This document shows, piece after piece, positions 10,487 through 18,538 of a stretch of DNA of 42,165 bases. Source of the stretch: Actinoplanes subtropicus (lineage in GTDB: Bacteria; Actinomycetota; Actinomycetes; Mycobacteriales; Micromonosporaceae); assembly GCF_000721705.1 (NCBI RefSeq), contig NZ_JOJL01000052.1:1-42165 (forward strand), read 5' to 3'. Position numbers and translations under genes: made by a program. Numbering within the stretch: position 1 is the first letter of the stretch; each line of letters begins with the position of its first letter. The notes below the pieces were generated by a model. That model was not told the origin of the DNA and ran no database searches. It saw only the letters and a program-made list of their open reading frames with translations.

Positions 10487-10504
10487 CCGTAACAGTGCCG
10501 TAAC
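10487..10504. promoter_or_regulatory. Direct repeat CCGTAAC, 11-bp phased
   Basis: Two copies of CCGTAAC (10487-10493 and 10498-10504) spaced exactly 11 bp start to start, one helical turn, in the divergent intergenic region between the CUT2 operon and the LarA-like gene. On the minus strand a GATACT box follows them. This suggests an activator or tandem-binding site; the protein is unknown. Confidence 0.35.
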
Positions 10505-10558
10505 GCGGCATCGTCCGTTTTGAACACTATTTCGCCTGCTTGATACGGCCGAGGACCC

Positions 10559-10588
10559 TTGACTTAGCTCGACGGAGGCTTCTAGGGT
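10559..10588 (+). promoter_or_regulatory. Promoter of the LarA-like gene
   Basis: TTGACT (10559-10564), 18-bp spacer, TAGGGT (10583-10588). The ATG at 10628 follows 39 bp later. TAGGGT is an accepted actinobacterial -10 variant. Confidence 0.5.
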
Positions 10589-10627
10589 CAGTGGGATTCG
10601 TAGGATTAATCTGGCCGCCCGGGGCTT

Positions 10628-11911
10628 ATGACTGACTACCGCGAGATACTTCTCGCCTATGGACACGACGGCTTACGGCTCCGGCTGCCCGCCGACCGGA
10701 CGACCGTCATCACACCCGTCGCGCAGGCGGCGGCCGCCGACCCGGCCGGCGTGCTGCGCGACGCCCTCCGCCACCCGGTCGCCGGAGCACCGCTGCGCGA
10801 CCGGGTACGCCCCGGCCAGTCGGTCGCGGTGTCGCTGTGCGATGCCACCCGGCCCCAGCCCCGCCAGGCCATGGTGGCGGCCCTGCTCGCCGAGCTCGCC
10901 GGCATCGTCGACCGGACCGACCTGACCCTCCTGGTCGCGACCGGCACCCACCGCGCCAACACCGACGCCGAGCTCCGGAGCATGCTGGGCGACGATTTCG
11001 TCGACACCATGCGGATCGTGAACCACGACAGCCGCGATCCCGCGATGCTGCGCGACTGCGGCGTCGTGAACGGCGTGCCGGTGCGGCTGAACCGGCTGTG
11101 GCTGGACGCCGACGTACGGATCACCACCGGTTTCGTCGAGCCGCACTTCTTCGCCGGCTTCAGCGGCGGCCCGAAGCTCGTCGCGCCCGGCCTGGCCGCC
11201 CTGGAGACGGTCCTGGTCCTGCACGACGCCCGGCACATCGGCGACGAGCGGGCCGTCTGGGGCGTCTGCGAGGGCAACCCCGTGCACGACGACGTCCGGG
11301 CGATCGCGGCGGCGACCGGGGTCGACTACGCCCTCGACGTGGTGCTGAACCGGGAACAGGAAATCGTCGCGGCCTTCGGTGGCGACCTCCTGCCGATGCA
11401 CGAGGCCGCACGGGAGACCGTACGCCGGACGTCGATGCGCCCGGTGCCCGGACTGTACGACGTCGTGGTGACGACCAATTCCGGCTTCCCGCTGGACCAG
11501 AACCTCTACCAGGCGGTCAAGGGCATGTCCGCCGCGGCCACCGTGGTACGGCCGGGCGGGCTGATCATCTGCGCCGCCGAGTGCTCCGACGGGTTCCCCG
11601 ACCACGGCTCCTTCCGGGAGGTGCTGGCGTCGGCACCGACGCCGGCGGCGCTGCTGGCCGCGATCGAGACGCGGACCACGACCGTGCCCGACCAGTGGCA
11701 GGTGCAGATCCTGGCCCGGGTGCTCACCCGGGCGCGGGTGGGCGTACACACCTCGGGCCTGACCGACGCGCAATTGCGCACCGCACACCTGTTCGCGGTA
11801 CCGGACATCGCCGCGGCGGTGCACGCCGAACTCGCCCGGCGCGGCCCGCAAGCGAAGGTCTGTGTGCTGCCGGAAGGTCCGCAGACGATTCCGTACGTGC
11901 GCACGGGGTGA
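10628..11911 (+). CDS. larA: LarA-family nickel-pincer-dependent racemase/epimerase (DUF2088 plus C-terminal domain)
   Basis: A 427-residue LarA homologue of full length. The residues that hold and use the nickel-pincer nucleotide in lactate racemase are all visible at nearly identical positions: R75 in DATRP, H108 in GTHR, H173 in EPHFF, K183 in GGPKL, H199 in LVLHD and K298 in YQAVKG (L. plantarum LarA uses H108, H174, K184, H200 and K298). Characterised LarA homologues act on malate, hydroxyglutarate, phenyllactate and D-gluconate as well as lactate. Next to a sugar transporter, a 2-hydroxy or sugar-acid epimerase is the better guess. No cofactor-synthesis genes (larB, larC, larE) are in the window. 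The family is firm; the substrate is unknown. Confidence 0.9.
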   Translation: MTDYREILLAYGHDGLRLRLPADRTTVITPVAQAAAADPAGVLRDALRHPVAGAPLRDRVRPGQSVAVSLCDATRPQPRQAMVAALLAELAGIVDRTDLTLLVATGTHRANTDAELRSMLGDDFVDTMRIVNHDSRDPAMLRDCGVVNGVPVRLNRLWLDADVRITTGFVEPHFFAGFSGGPKLVAPGLAALETVLVLHDARHIGDERAVWGVCEGNPVHDDVRAIAAATGVDYALDVVLNREQEIVAAFGGDLLPMHEAARETVRRTSMRPVPGLYDVVVTTNSGFPLDQNLYQAVKGMSAAATVVRPGGLIICAAECSDGFPDHGSFREVLASAPTPAALLAAIETRTTTVPDQWQVQILARVLTRARVGVHTSGLTDAQLRTAHLFAVPDIAAAVHAELARRGPQAKVCVLPEGPQTIPYVRTG

Positions 11912-12011
11912 GGGGGTGCCGGGTGTTGTCAGAACGTGTCAGGCGCTACCGAACGCCACCGTTGCGGGCCGAGAGTCGGTGCCGACACGACATCCGGCTC
12001 CTGGAGGAACC

Positions 12012-12488
12012 ATGTTCAAGCGGGTCATGCTCTGCGTCGCCGCGGCGGCCCTGGCCGCGACCGCGGCGCCGGCGTCGCCGGCCTCGGCCGCCTCGTACGG
12101 ATGCGACGGAACGCTGGTGCGTTCGTGGGCCGTGCCGATGACGGACCGGCTCGACGGCAAGACCTACTACCGCAGTGACGTCAAGCTCTACTATGACGCC
12201 GGCACGGGCTGGAACTGCGCGGCGCTCGTGAAGCGGTCCGGCCTGCCCCGCTACGGCGACAAGACGCCGATGGTCCTCGAGATGTACAACTCGCGGTGGG
12301 CCGAGGACAACTACAAGAACAACTACGACGAGGATCAGGGCGCCTTCAAGTACTACGCCGGCCCGGTCAAGGTCTACGGCAAGGGCCTGTGCGTGAGCGT
12401 CCGCGCGCTGCACGCCGACGAGGTCGCGAACTCGACGCCGCCCGACTACAACGGCCACCTCAACCTGTCGGGCGTGGCCTGCGGCTGA
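12012..12488 (+). CDS. Small secreted protein of unknown function
   Basis: A 158-residue protein. GGAGG (12003-12007) precedes ATG 12012. A Sec signal (MFKRVMLCVAAAALAATAAP) is cleaved near ASAASYG, leaving about 128 residues. The mature part has four cysteines, probably two disulfides, many Tyr, Lys and Asp residues, and stretches such as VKLYYDAGTGWNCAALVKRSG and VKVYGKGLCVSVRALHADE. These recall small actinobacterial extracellular beta-proteins, but I do not recognise a family. It lies between the LarA-like gene and the convergent glutamine-synthetase-like gene, with no clear operon partner. Confidence 0.8.
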   Translation: MFKRVMLCVAAAALAATAAPASPASAASYGCDGTLVRSWAVPMTDRLDGKTYYRSDVKLYYDAGTGWNCAALVKRSGLPRYGDKTPMVLEMYNSRWAEDNYKNNYDEDQGAFKYYAGPVKVYGKGLCVSVRALHADEVANSTPPDYNGHLNLSGVACG

Positions 12489-12502
12489 TCCGGGCGGATC
12501 AG
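12485..12502. terminator. Compact hairpin spanning both convergent stop codons
   Basis: CTGATCC (12485-12491), loop GGGC, GGATCAG (12496-12502): a perfect 7-bp stem. It contains the TGA of the secreted-protein gene on one arm and the TGA of the glutamine-synthetase-like gene on the other, so one short hairpin may serve both transcripts. Confidence 0.45.
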
Positions 12503-13794
12503 TAGACCCAGCGCAGCGCGGCCACGACCCCCGCCGGGTCCTGGTCGCGCAGGCGGTCCGCCTCGGCCCGGCGGACGGCGACCACGGCGCCGAAGAGCGC
12601 GTCGCCCATCGCCTCGCGCAGCATCGGCGTGCCGGCGAAGGCGTCCGTCGCGGCGTCCAGGCTGGTGGGCAGCCGGGGGACGCCGGGAAGGTTCGCCGGG
12701 TCCCCGGTGATCGGCTCGGGCAGCGACTTGCCGGCGGCGAGGCCGTCGAGCGCCGCCGCGACCAGCGCGCCGAGCAGCAGATAGGGATTGGCCGCCAGGT
12801 CGAAGCACTTCACCTCGAGGTTGGCCGCGCCCGGCCGCCCGGCCGTGCCCGGCACGAACCGCAGCGCCGCCTCCCGGGTCTCCACGCCCCAGCAGGCGAA
12901 GGCACCGGCCCAGTGGGACGGCACCAGCCGCAGGTAGCTGGCCGGGGTGGGCGCGCCGACCGCGAGCAGCGCCGGCAGGTGCGCGAGGATGCCGGCCGCG
13001 GCCGGCCCGCCCTCGGAGTCGGGAAAGCCGTCGAAGAGGTTGCGGCCGTTCCGCCACGCGGAGAGGTGCACGTGGCCGCCGTTGCCGACGGTGCCGGCGA
13101 CCACCGCGGGCGCGAACGAGACCCGCAGGCCGTGCCGCTGCGAGACGGCCCGGATCGTCTGGCGCACCAGCACGCTCTCGTCGGCGGCGCGGACCGGGCC
13201 GGCCGGCGCGACCGAGACCTCGAACTGGCCGGCCGCGTACTCCGGGTGGAACTGGTCGACGGCGATCCCCTGGTCCTCCAGCGCGACCAGCACGTCGCGG
13301 CAGTAGTCGCTGAGCTCGACCAGCCGGGTCATCCCGTAGGCCGGGCCGCGGCAGGCCGGGAGGAAGTCGTCGTCGTCGCGCCCGACCGCCCACTCGATCT
13401 CGATCGCCATCCGGAACGTGACGTCGCCGGCCGCCGCCAGCTCGGTCATCCGCCGGGCGAAGCCGCGCTGGTCGGCGATCCACGGCTCGCCCTCCTGGGT
13501 GAACCGGTCGGCCGGCGCCCAGGCCCAGCCCGGCTGCGCGGCCAGCGCGACGAGCCGGTCGAGGTCGGGCCGCAGCCGCAGGTCGCCGTCCGGGCCGCCG
13601 AGCAGGCCGGTGCTGGTGATCGAATCGTCGGCGAGGAAGGTGTCGAAGACCGGGGACATGCCGACGCCCCAGCGCACCGCATCGTCCAGCCGGGACAGCG
13701 GGACGGTCTTGATGCGGTTGATCCCGGCCGTGTCCACGTACGACAGAATGACGGCACGGACCCCGAGGTCGTGCAGCCGGCCGACGTCAGACAT
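12499..13794 (-). CDS. Glutamine-synthetase-like gamma-glutamyl ligase (GlnA3/GlnA4/FluG-type)
   Basis: A 431-residue type-I GS-fold ligase. Visible motifs are FRMAIEIEWAV (metal-binding Glu), YAAGQFEVSVAP, the nucleotide-loop equivalent VGNGGHVHLSAW, and NLEVKCFDLAANPYLLLGAL near the ATP site. It is shorter than biosynthetic GS (about 470) and several canonical residues are altered, for example VGNGGH for NGSGMH, so it more likely gamma-glutamylates an amine than ammonia. GGAGGAA precedes ATG 13794. The start overlaps the end of the APC permease gene by 8 bp, and an amidohydrolase lies upstream in the same operon. FluG proteins fuse exactly these two enzyme types. A role in amine uptake and gamma-glutamylation is inferred. 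Confidence 0.87.
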   Translation of the reverse strand: MSDVGRLHDLGVRAVILSYVDTAGINRIKTVPLSRLDDAVRWGVGMSPVFDTFLADDSITSTGLLGGPDGDLRLRPDLDRLVALAAQPGWAWAPADRFTQEGEPWIADQRGFARRMTELAAAGDVTFRMAIEIEWAVGRDDDDFLPACRGPAYGMTRLVELSDYCRDVLVALEDQGIAVDQFHPEYAAGQFEVSVAPAGPVRAADESVLVRQTIRAVSQRHGLRVSFAPAVVAGTVGNGGHVHLSAWRNGRNLFDGFPDSEGGPAAAGILAHLPALLAVGAPTPASYLRLVPSHWAGAFACWGVETREAALRFVPGTAGRPGAANLEVKCFDLAANPYLLLGALVAAALDGLAAGKSLPEPITGDPANLPGVPRLPTSLDAATDAFAGTPMLREAMGDALFGAVVAVRRAEADRLRDQDPAGVVAALRWVY

Positions 13795-15232
13795 GGTCTT
13801 CCTCCAGTTCCGGCGCCGTCGAGACGGCGAGCTGCCGCCCGGCTCGACGGGCCACGCCCGGCCGGGCGATGACATAGACGACCGCGATCGCCAGCCAGAT
13901 CAGGCAGACGACCGGGAACCAGCGGGCCGCGCCGGTCGGGTACGGGATGACGTTGCGATACAGGGTGTAGCCGACCACCACGAGCGCGAGCAGCGGGATC
14001 ACGATCTGCCACGCCGGGACCAGCCGCCGGCCGGAGAAGAACAGCAGCCGGATCGCGCCCAGCGTGGCCAGTACGTACGCCACCAGCAGGATGAGCGTGC
14101 CGATCGTGCCCGACCAGAGGAAGACCTCGAACGCGGAGGCACCGAACGCCAGCGCGTCGAGCAGCACCACCGCCCCCATCATGACCACCACGGTAAGCGC
14201 CGCGACGTGCGGTGTCCCGAGACGCGGCGAGACGGCACCCAACCGGGCCGGCGCAACCCCGTCCCGGCCGAACGCGAACGCCAGCCGGGCCGCGCCCACC
14301 CCGCAGGCCAGCGCGCAGCCGAAGGCGCTGACCGCCGCGCCGAGGGTGACCAGGTTGCCGGCCCAGGCGCCGACGTAGCCGGTGCCGAGGTCGCCGAGCA
14401 GCGAGCCGGAGTTGGTGAACGCCTTCACCCCGGCGTCGTCGGTGCCGAAGCCCATCACCTCGATGGCCGTGACGACGATGAAGTAGACGCCGCCGAAGAT
14501 CGCGGTGCCCAGGATCGCCCGGGGAATGTCCCGCCGCGGCCGCCGGGACTCCTCGCCGAGGGTCGCCGCCGCCTCGAAACCGGCGAACGAGAGGAAACCG
14601 AAGACCGCGCCGAGGAACAGGGTCGACACGTCCGTGCCGGGCGCGACCGAGAAGACGCTCCAGGTGAACGTGCGGCCGTGCGGCGCCGAGCCGTTCAGCA
14701 GGCGGATCAGCACCACCAGGCTGATCACCAGGATCAGCAGGACCGTGGCGCCCTCGGCGGTGAGCAGCACCCGGGTGGCCGAGCGCACCGGCGAGACGGT
14801 CAGCGCCAGGACGCCGAGCAGGGCGAGCGTGCCGATCAGGAACGGCGCCCAGGACGGCTGATGCTTCCAGGCGCCCACCTCGTCGAGGAAGGAGGCGCCG
14901 AAGATGCCGGCCGCGGTCGAGGTGACCACGCCGTAGAGCACGTACGTGCCCAGCAGCGCCCAGCCGGCGACCAGTCCGGCCCGGGCACCCAGGGTGGCGC
15001 CGACGAAACCGTAGACCGATCCGGCATGGTGGAAGTGCTGACAGAGCCGGACGAACGCGTACGCGACCAGCAGCACGCCGACGGTGGCCAGCCCGAAGGC
15101 GAGCGGCACGGCCCGGCCGACCGAACCCGCCGTGGCTTGCGGATTGATGTTCGCGGCCATCGACGGCGCCATCAGCGCGATCGAGATGCCGATCGCTTCC
15201 CAGACGTTCAGACCGCGGCGGAGCTCGGACAT
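13787..15232 (-). CDS. APC-superfamily amino acid/amine permease
   Basis: A 481-residue integral membrane protein with about 12 hydrophobic helices. The N-terminus has the APC first-helix pattern, VWEAIGISIALMAPSMAANI, with the unwound Gly-rich turn, followed by AGSVGRAVPLAFGLATVGV. A later helix has LFLGAVFGFLSFAGFEAAAT followed by EESRRPRRDIPRAI, the conserved APC cytoplasmic loop. GAGGGGG is 8 nt before ATG 15232. It lies between the amidohydrolase and GS-like genes of one operon and overlaps the latter, so it probably imports the amine or amino-acid substrate of that pathway. Confidence 0.9.
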   Translation of the reverse strand: MSELRRGLNVWEAIGISIALMAPSMAANINPQATAGSVGRAVPLAFGLATVGVLLVAYAFVRLCQHFHHAGSVYGFVGATLGARAGLVAGWALLGTYVLYGVVTSTAAGIFGASFLDEVGAWKHQPSWAPFLIGTLALLGVLALTVSPVRSATRVLLTAEGATVLLILVISLVVLIRLLNGSAPHGRTFTWSVFSVAPGTDVSTLFLGAVFGFLSFAGFEAAATLGEESRRPRRDIPRAILGTAIFGGVYFIVVTAIEVMGFGTDDAGVKAFTNSGSLLGDLGTGYVGAWAGNLVTLGAAVSAFGCALACGVGAARLAFAFGRDGVAPARLGAVSPRLGTPHVAALTVVVMMGAVVLLDALAFGASAFEVFLWSGTIGTLILLVAYVLATLGAIRLLFFSGRRLVPAWQIVIPLLALVVVGYTLYRNVIPYPTGAARWFPVVCLIWLAIAVVYVIARPGVARRAGRQLAVSTAPELEEDHV

Positions 15233-15272
15233 GGCGATCGCCCCCTCGGGTCAAGCAAATAGCGACACCATT

Positions 15273-15296
15273 CAATCCGTCAATCCGTCAATCCGT
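15273..15296. repeat. Three tandem copies of CAATCCGT
   Basis: Exact 8-bp units at 15273-15280, 15281-15288 and 15289-15296. They span the stop codon (15280-15282) and last codons of the amidohydrolase gene. Slipped-strand expansion here would change the amidohydrolase C-terminus, since 8 is not a multiple of 3. Confidence 0.85.
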
Positions 15297-16371
15297 AAAC
15301 CCGTCGCGCGTTGCCCGAACCGATCAGTTCACCGGCCCGCTCGGCGTCCCCGGCCGACCAGTGGCCGTCGCGCACCCAGGCCCCGGTGACCGCGGCGAAC
15401 GCCCGCCGGAACAGCACGGCGCCGAGGTGGTGCAGCTCGGCGAGGCCGTACGCGTCCGACGAATAGAGCACCTTGTGGAACGGCGCCAGCTCGAGCGACT
15501 CGGCGAGCACCGCCTCGGCCCGCGCGCCCACATGGTTGAGCGCCAGCCCGACGTCCGCGTACACGTGCGGAAACGCCTGCGCGAGAAAGCCGGCCTGCCG
15601 GTGGTACGGGTAGCAGTGCAGCAGCATGACCGGGACGCCACGGTCCCGGGTCGCCCGCAGGAACCCGGTCAGCAGCGCCGGGTCGCAGCGGGCGAGATCG
15701 AGGTCGGGGTCGCCGAACCCGGTGTGCAGCTGCACCGGGAGCCCGCGGTCGACGCCGGCCCAGAGCAGGTGCCGCAGCAGCACCGGGTCGGCGATCCGCG
15801 GCCGCCCGTGCCGCAGCCAGCGCCCGGCCGCCTCGATCACCTCCCGCCGCGCCGGGCGCTGCGGATCGAAGTCCAGCCCATGACGGTAGGCGATGATCGA
15901 CTTCACCCCCACCGCGTGCGCGGTGGCCAGCGCAAGCCTTTCCGTGTACGCGTCGGCGAACCCTTCCGCGGTCACCTCGCCGAGCTCCTCGGCCACGGTT
16001 TCCAGCCGTACGACCTCGTGCGCGGACGCCCCCGCGGCCGACGCGATCGCGGCCGGCCCGAGCAGTTCCGAGCCGTGGAAGCCGGTGTCCACGAGATAGG
16101 CGTCGACCTCGGCGGCCCGCAGCAGCCGCCGGTTGACCTCCGCGGCCCCCAGCTCCCGTCGCCGGGCGAGATAGGCGTCGCCGTCGGCGTGCGGCCGCAG
16201 TCCCAGCACCGGCGCGCACCACCGGCGCAGCGCGAAGCCGAGCTGCGAGTCGAGCGCGGAACACCCGGCCGGCGGCGGCCGATCCGACTCGGTGGTCAGC
16301 GCCTCGAACCCGGCGCGGTCGAGGTCATGGGCCACGGGCCCGTGACAATGATGGTCGATCAAGCGCGGCAC
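15280..16371 (-). CDS. Amidohydrolase-2 family metal-dependent hydrolase (FluG N-terminal type)
   Basis: A 363-residue TIM-barrel hydrolase. Metal-site motifs are in order: HxH in IDHHCHG (residues 8-10), a central YRHGLDF after VKSIIA, HTG in VQLHTGFGD, LLHCYPYHR, and the late SSDAYGL Asp. This is the amidohydrolase_2 (PF04909) layout. The start is GTG 16371, with only a weak ribosome-binding site, 9 bp after the FHA gene stop. The closest architectural match is the N-terminal half of FluG-like proteins, in which such a domain is fused to a GS domain; here the two are separate genes with a permease between them. Hydrolysis of a gamma-glutamyl amide or related ring is possible but unproven. 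Confidence 0.85.
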   Translation of the reverse strand: MPRLIDHHCHGPVAHDLDRAGFEALTTESDRPPPAGCSALDSQLGFALRRWCAPVLGLRPHADGDAYLARRRELGAAEVNRRLLRAAEVDAYLVDTGFHGSELLGPAAIASAAGASAHEVVRLETVAEELGEVTAEGFADAYTERLALATAHAVGVKSIIAYRHGLDFDPQRPARREVIEAAGRWLRHGRPRIADPVLLRHLLWAGVDRGLPVQLHTGFGDPDLDLARCDPALLTGFLRATRDRGVPVMLLHCYPYHRQAGFLAQAFPHVYADVGLALNHVGARAEAVLAESLELAPFHKVLYSSDAYGLAELHHLGAVLFRRAFAAVTGAWVRDGHWSAGDAERAGELIGSGNARRVYGLTD

Positions 16372-16380
16372 TGCGGAATT

Positions 16381-17145
16381 CTACTTTTGGGCGACGGCCG
16401 ACCGGTGGCTGCAGTCGTGCAAGACGAGGTGGAACTCGGTGTCGCCGACGCGCAGGCGTTGCCCGGGTCGCAGGTCCACGGCCTCGGTGATCCGGACACC
16501 GTCGACCCAGGTGCCGTTCCGCGAGCCGAGGTCACGGCAGCGCAGGAGGCCGGCCCCGGCCGGGGTGAGCTCGAGGTGCCGGCGCGAGGCGCTGCTGTCG
16601 AGGATCCGCCCGAAACGCCGATCGTCGCGGCCGACCACGAGGCCGCCCGCCGGCACCGGGATCGGCGGGGCGGCGCCGTCGCGCGGCCGCAGCGCCAGGC
16701 CGGCCGCTCCGGGCGTATACCGGGCCGGATCGAGCAGGGTCGCGTTGAGCAGCGTCCGGTCGATGTCCCGGCGACGGCGTCGGCGCACCGCCGCGACGTC
16801 GCCGACCGCGGGCGCCGCGACCTGCGGGCGCCGGACGCGGGCGTCGGGACGCACGGACAGCCGCAGCGGGGCAGGATCGTCCCGATCGAGCCGCGCGGCG
16901 ACCCGGCGCTCCATCGCCGGGAGCTCGGCCTCGACCAGCGGTCCGCTCCGCCGATAGCAGGCCGGCGGCAGGTACAACACGGCGGCCGGCGGGTAGACCG
17001 TCCCATCTCCCGACGGGAGCCCCCGCGCCAGCAGCACGCGGCGGATCGCCCGCTCGGCCCGTGCCGGCGTGACACCCTGCACGCCCATCCACCACCCGTC
17101 GAGGATCTCGGCGGCGCGGAGAACGACCAGTCCCGGCTCGCTCAC
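16381..17145 (-). CDS. FHA-domain protein with DUF3662-like N-terminus
   Basis: 254 residues. GTG 17145 overlaps the stop of the small membrane protein gene (GTGA), suggesting coupling. Residues about 5-110 (LRAAEILDGWWMGVQG, RAERAIRRVLL, VYPPAAVLYLPP) resemble the N-terminal DUF3662 domain of mycobacterial FhaA. The C-terminal 90 residues are a complete FHA fold with phosphothreonine-binding signatures: VVGRD, SASRRHLEL, LGSRNGTWVDGV and LRVGDTEFHLV. Such proteins read Ser/Thr-kinase phosphorylation. No kinase gene lies in the window. Its presence at the head of an amidohydrolase-permease-ligase operon is unusual and may link the operon to kinase signalling. Confidence 0.86.
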   Translation of the reverse strand: MSEPGLVVLRAAEILDGWWMGVQGVTPARAERAIRRVLLARGLPSGDGTVYPPAAVLYLPPACYRRSGPLVEAELPAMERRVAARLDRDDPAPLRLSVRPDARVRRPQVAAPAVGDVAAVRRRRRRDIDRTLLNATLLDPARYTPGAAGLALRPRDGAAPPIPVPAGGLVVGRDDRRFGRILDSSASRRHLELTPAGAGLLRCRDLGSRNGTWVDGVRITEAVDLRPGQRLRVGDTEFHLVLHDCSHRSAVAQK

Positions 17146-17294
17146 GCGAAGGCCCGCAAGACCAGCAGCAGCGCGACGCAAACGGCCGCGGCGCTCAGCA
17201 GGATGAGCACGAGCGCCGCACCGCTGACCGCTGCCGCCCGCACCGAGGCGAGCTCGCCCGTGGTGCCGCGGGGCCAGCCTTCGTCCTCCGTCAC
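17142..17294 (-). CDS. Small single-pass membrane protein
   Basis: 50 residues from GTG 17294, preceded by AGGGGG at a normal distance. An acidic N-terminus (VTEDEGWPRG) is followed by one strong hydrophobic segment, AAAVCVALLLVLRAFA, at the C-terminus. Its TGA overlaps the GTG of the FHA gene. No family is recognised; it could anchor the FHA protein at the membrane. Confidence 0.6.
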   Translation of the reverse strand: MTEDEGWPRGTTGELASVRAAAVSGAALVLILLSAAAVCVALLLVLRAFA

Positions 17295-17466
17295 GTGTCG
17301 CCCCCTGTCGCTCCTCCAACTGTGCGGCACCGGAACGGCGTTGAGCTTCCGAGCTCTCGGACCGCTAAGCCCCTGCTCAGAAGTGTTTCCCGTAACTCCG
17401 GCGGCCCTCCACCGCGTTAGCCGGCCACCGGGCTGTTAGTTACGGACTGAACCTTTGGCGACATGC

Positions 17467-17598
17467 TTAGTTTTCGGGCGGGCGGCAGGGCAGCAGGATG
17501 CGGTTGCTCTGGCCGACCAGCAGGTCGCGCACCTCGCCGCGGAAGCGGGCGAAGTCGCCGTCGGCGGCCAGGCCGGCGCGGTCGGCCAGGTCAGGCCG
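17467..17598 (-). pseudogene. 3' remnant of an unidentified gene
   Basis: Directly after the SDR gene, in a different minus-strand frame, about 43 codons run to a TAA at 17467. Nearly every codon ends in G or C, and the peptide (DLADRAGLAADGDF, FRGEVRDLLVGQSN, RILLPCRPPEN) looks like a real C-terminus. No start codon or upstream part is present in frame, so this seems to be what is left of a deleted gene. The family is not recognised. Confidence 0.4.
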
Positions 17599-18412
17599 CT
17601 CCGTCCTTGTCGTCGCCCGACGGGAGCGCCGCCTTGGTGGCGCGGGCCATCAGGTCGATCGCCGATTTTCTCGGCATGAGCCGGCTCATCAGCGCCGTCG
17701 AGACGCGCATCAGCGCTCCCGGCACCACGCGCGGACCACGCCCGAGCCCGGCCAGCGCGGCCGCGGCGACCTCGTCGGGAGCGACCGTGCCGGGTGGCGG
17801 GCGCCGGCCGCCCGCGGTGAGGCCCGGAGTCGACACGGCTCCGGCGACGCAGGCGGTCACGTCGACCCCGCTGCCCCGCATCTCCCACCACAACCCCTCG
17901 GCGAGGACGGCACCGAACGCCTTGCTCGCGGCGTACGCGGTCAACAGAGGATTGCCCTGCAGCCCGGAGGCGGACGACATGACGATCAGGCCACCGCGGC
18001 GCCGGGCCGCCATCGGCGGAAGATAGTGGCGCGCGAGGCGGACCGGCGCGCCGCAGTTGAGGTCGATGATGCGCTGCAGGTCACCCTCCGCGGCGTCGAC
18101 GAACAACCCGGACGGCCAGTAGGCGGCGTTGGCCACGACCAGCCCGACCTCCAGCTCCGCGGTCGCCGCGAAGACCGCGGCAAGGCCCGCCGCGGTGGCC
18201 AGGTCCGCCGCCACGGTGACGGTACGCACCGGCAAGGCTTCCGCCAGCGCCGTCAGCGGCTCCGGCCGCCGTGCCACGAGAACCAGGTTTGTCCCGCGGC
18301 CGGCCAGCGCGCGAGCGAACGCCTCGCCGATGCCCTGTGATGCCCCGGCGACCACCGCCCAGGGCCCGTACCGCTCGGCGAACTCCGTCACGACCCCACC
18401 CGCAGCCTGCAT
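17591..18412 (-). CDS. Short-chain dehydrogenase/reductase (classical SDR)
   Basis: A 273-residue Rossmann oxidoreductase. The cofactor motif GASQGIGEAFA sits at about residues 23-33, with R in LVARRPEPL suggesting NADP preference. NAAYWPSG is the NAG-type motif, and the catalytic Ser (VMSSASG) and YAASK pair are intact. The C-terminal part (APDEVAAAALAGLGRGPRVV, TALMSRLMPRK) is typical of the ketoreductase-like group acting on lipophilic substrates. It is monocistronic as far as visible, lying downstream of the esterase gene and separated from it by a hairpin. The substrate is unknown. Confidence 0.9.
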   Translation of the reverse strand: MQAAGGVVTEFAERYGPWAVVAGASQGIGEAFARALAGRGTNLVLVARRPEPLTALAEALPVRTVTVAADLATAAGLAAVFAATAELEVGLVVANAAYWPSGLFVDAAEGDLQRIIDLNCGAPVRLARHYLPPMAARRRGGLIVMSSASGLQGNPLLTAYAASKAFGAVLAEGLWWEMRGSGVDVTACVAGAVSTPGLTAGGRRPPPGTVAPDEVAAAALAGLGRGPRVVPGALMRVSTALMSRLMPRKSAIDLMARATKAALPSGDDKDGAA

Positions 18413-18482
18413 CGGTCCTGCCGCATGTCGTCCACGCTTTCCTTCGATGATCGCCGGTGGCGGAGGACAAGCATGCCATGGA

Positions 18483-18517
18483 CGGTGCGGTGCGGCGGAC
18501 CGGAGCCCACCGCACCG
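18483..18517 (-). terminator. Hairpin after the esterase-CBM13 gene
   Basis: A perfect 10-bp stem (CGGTGCGGTG 18483-18492 with CACCGCACCG 18508-18517) and a 15-nt loop, 21 nt past the stop codon at 18539. Confidence 0.5.
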
Positions 18518-18538
18518 CGGTCGCCGGGTCGGAACGCG

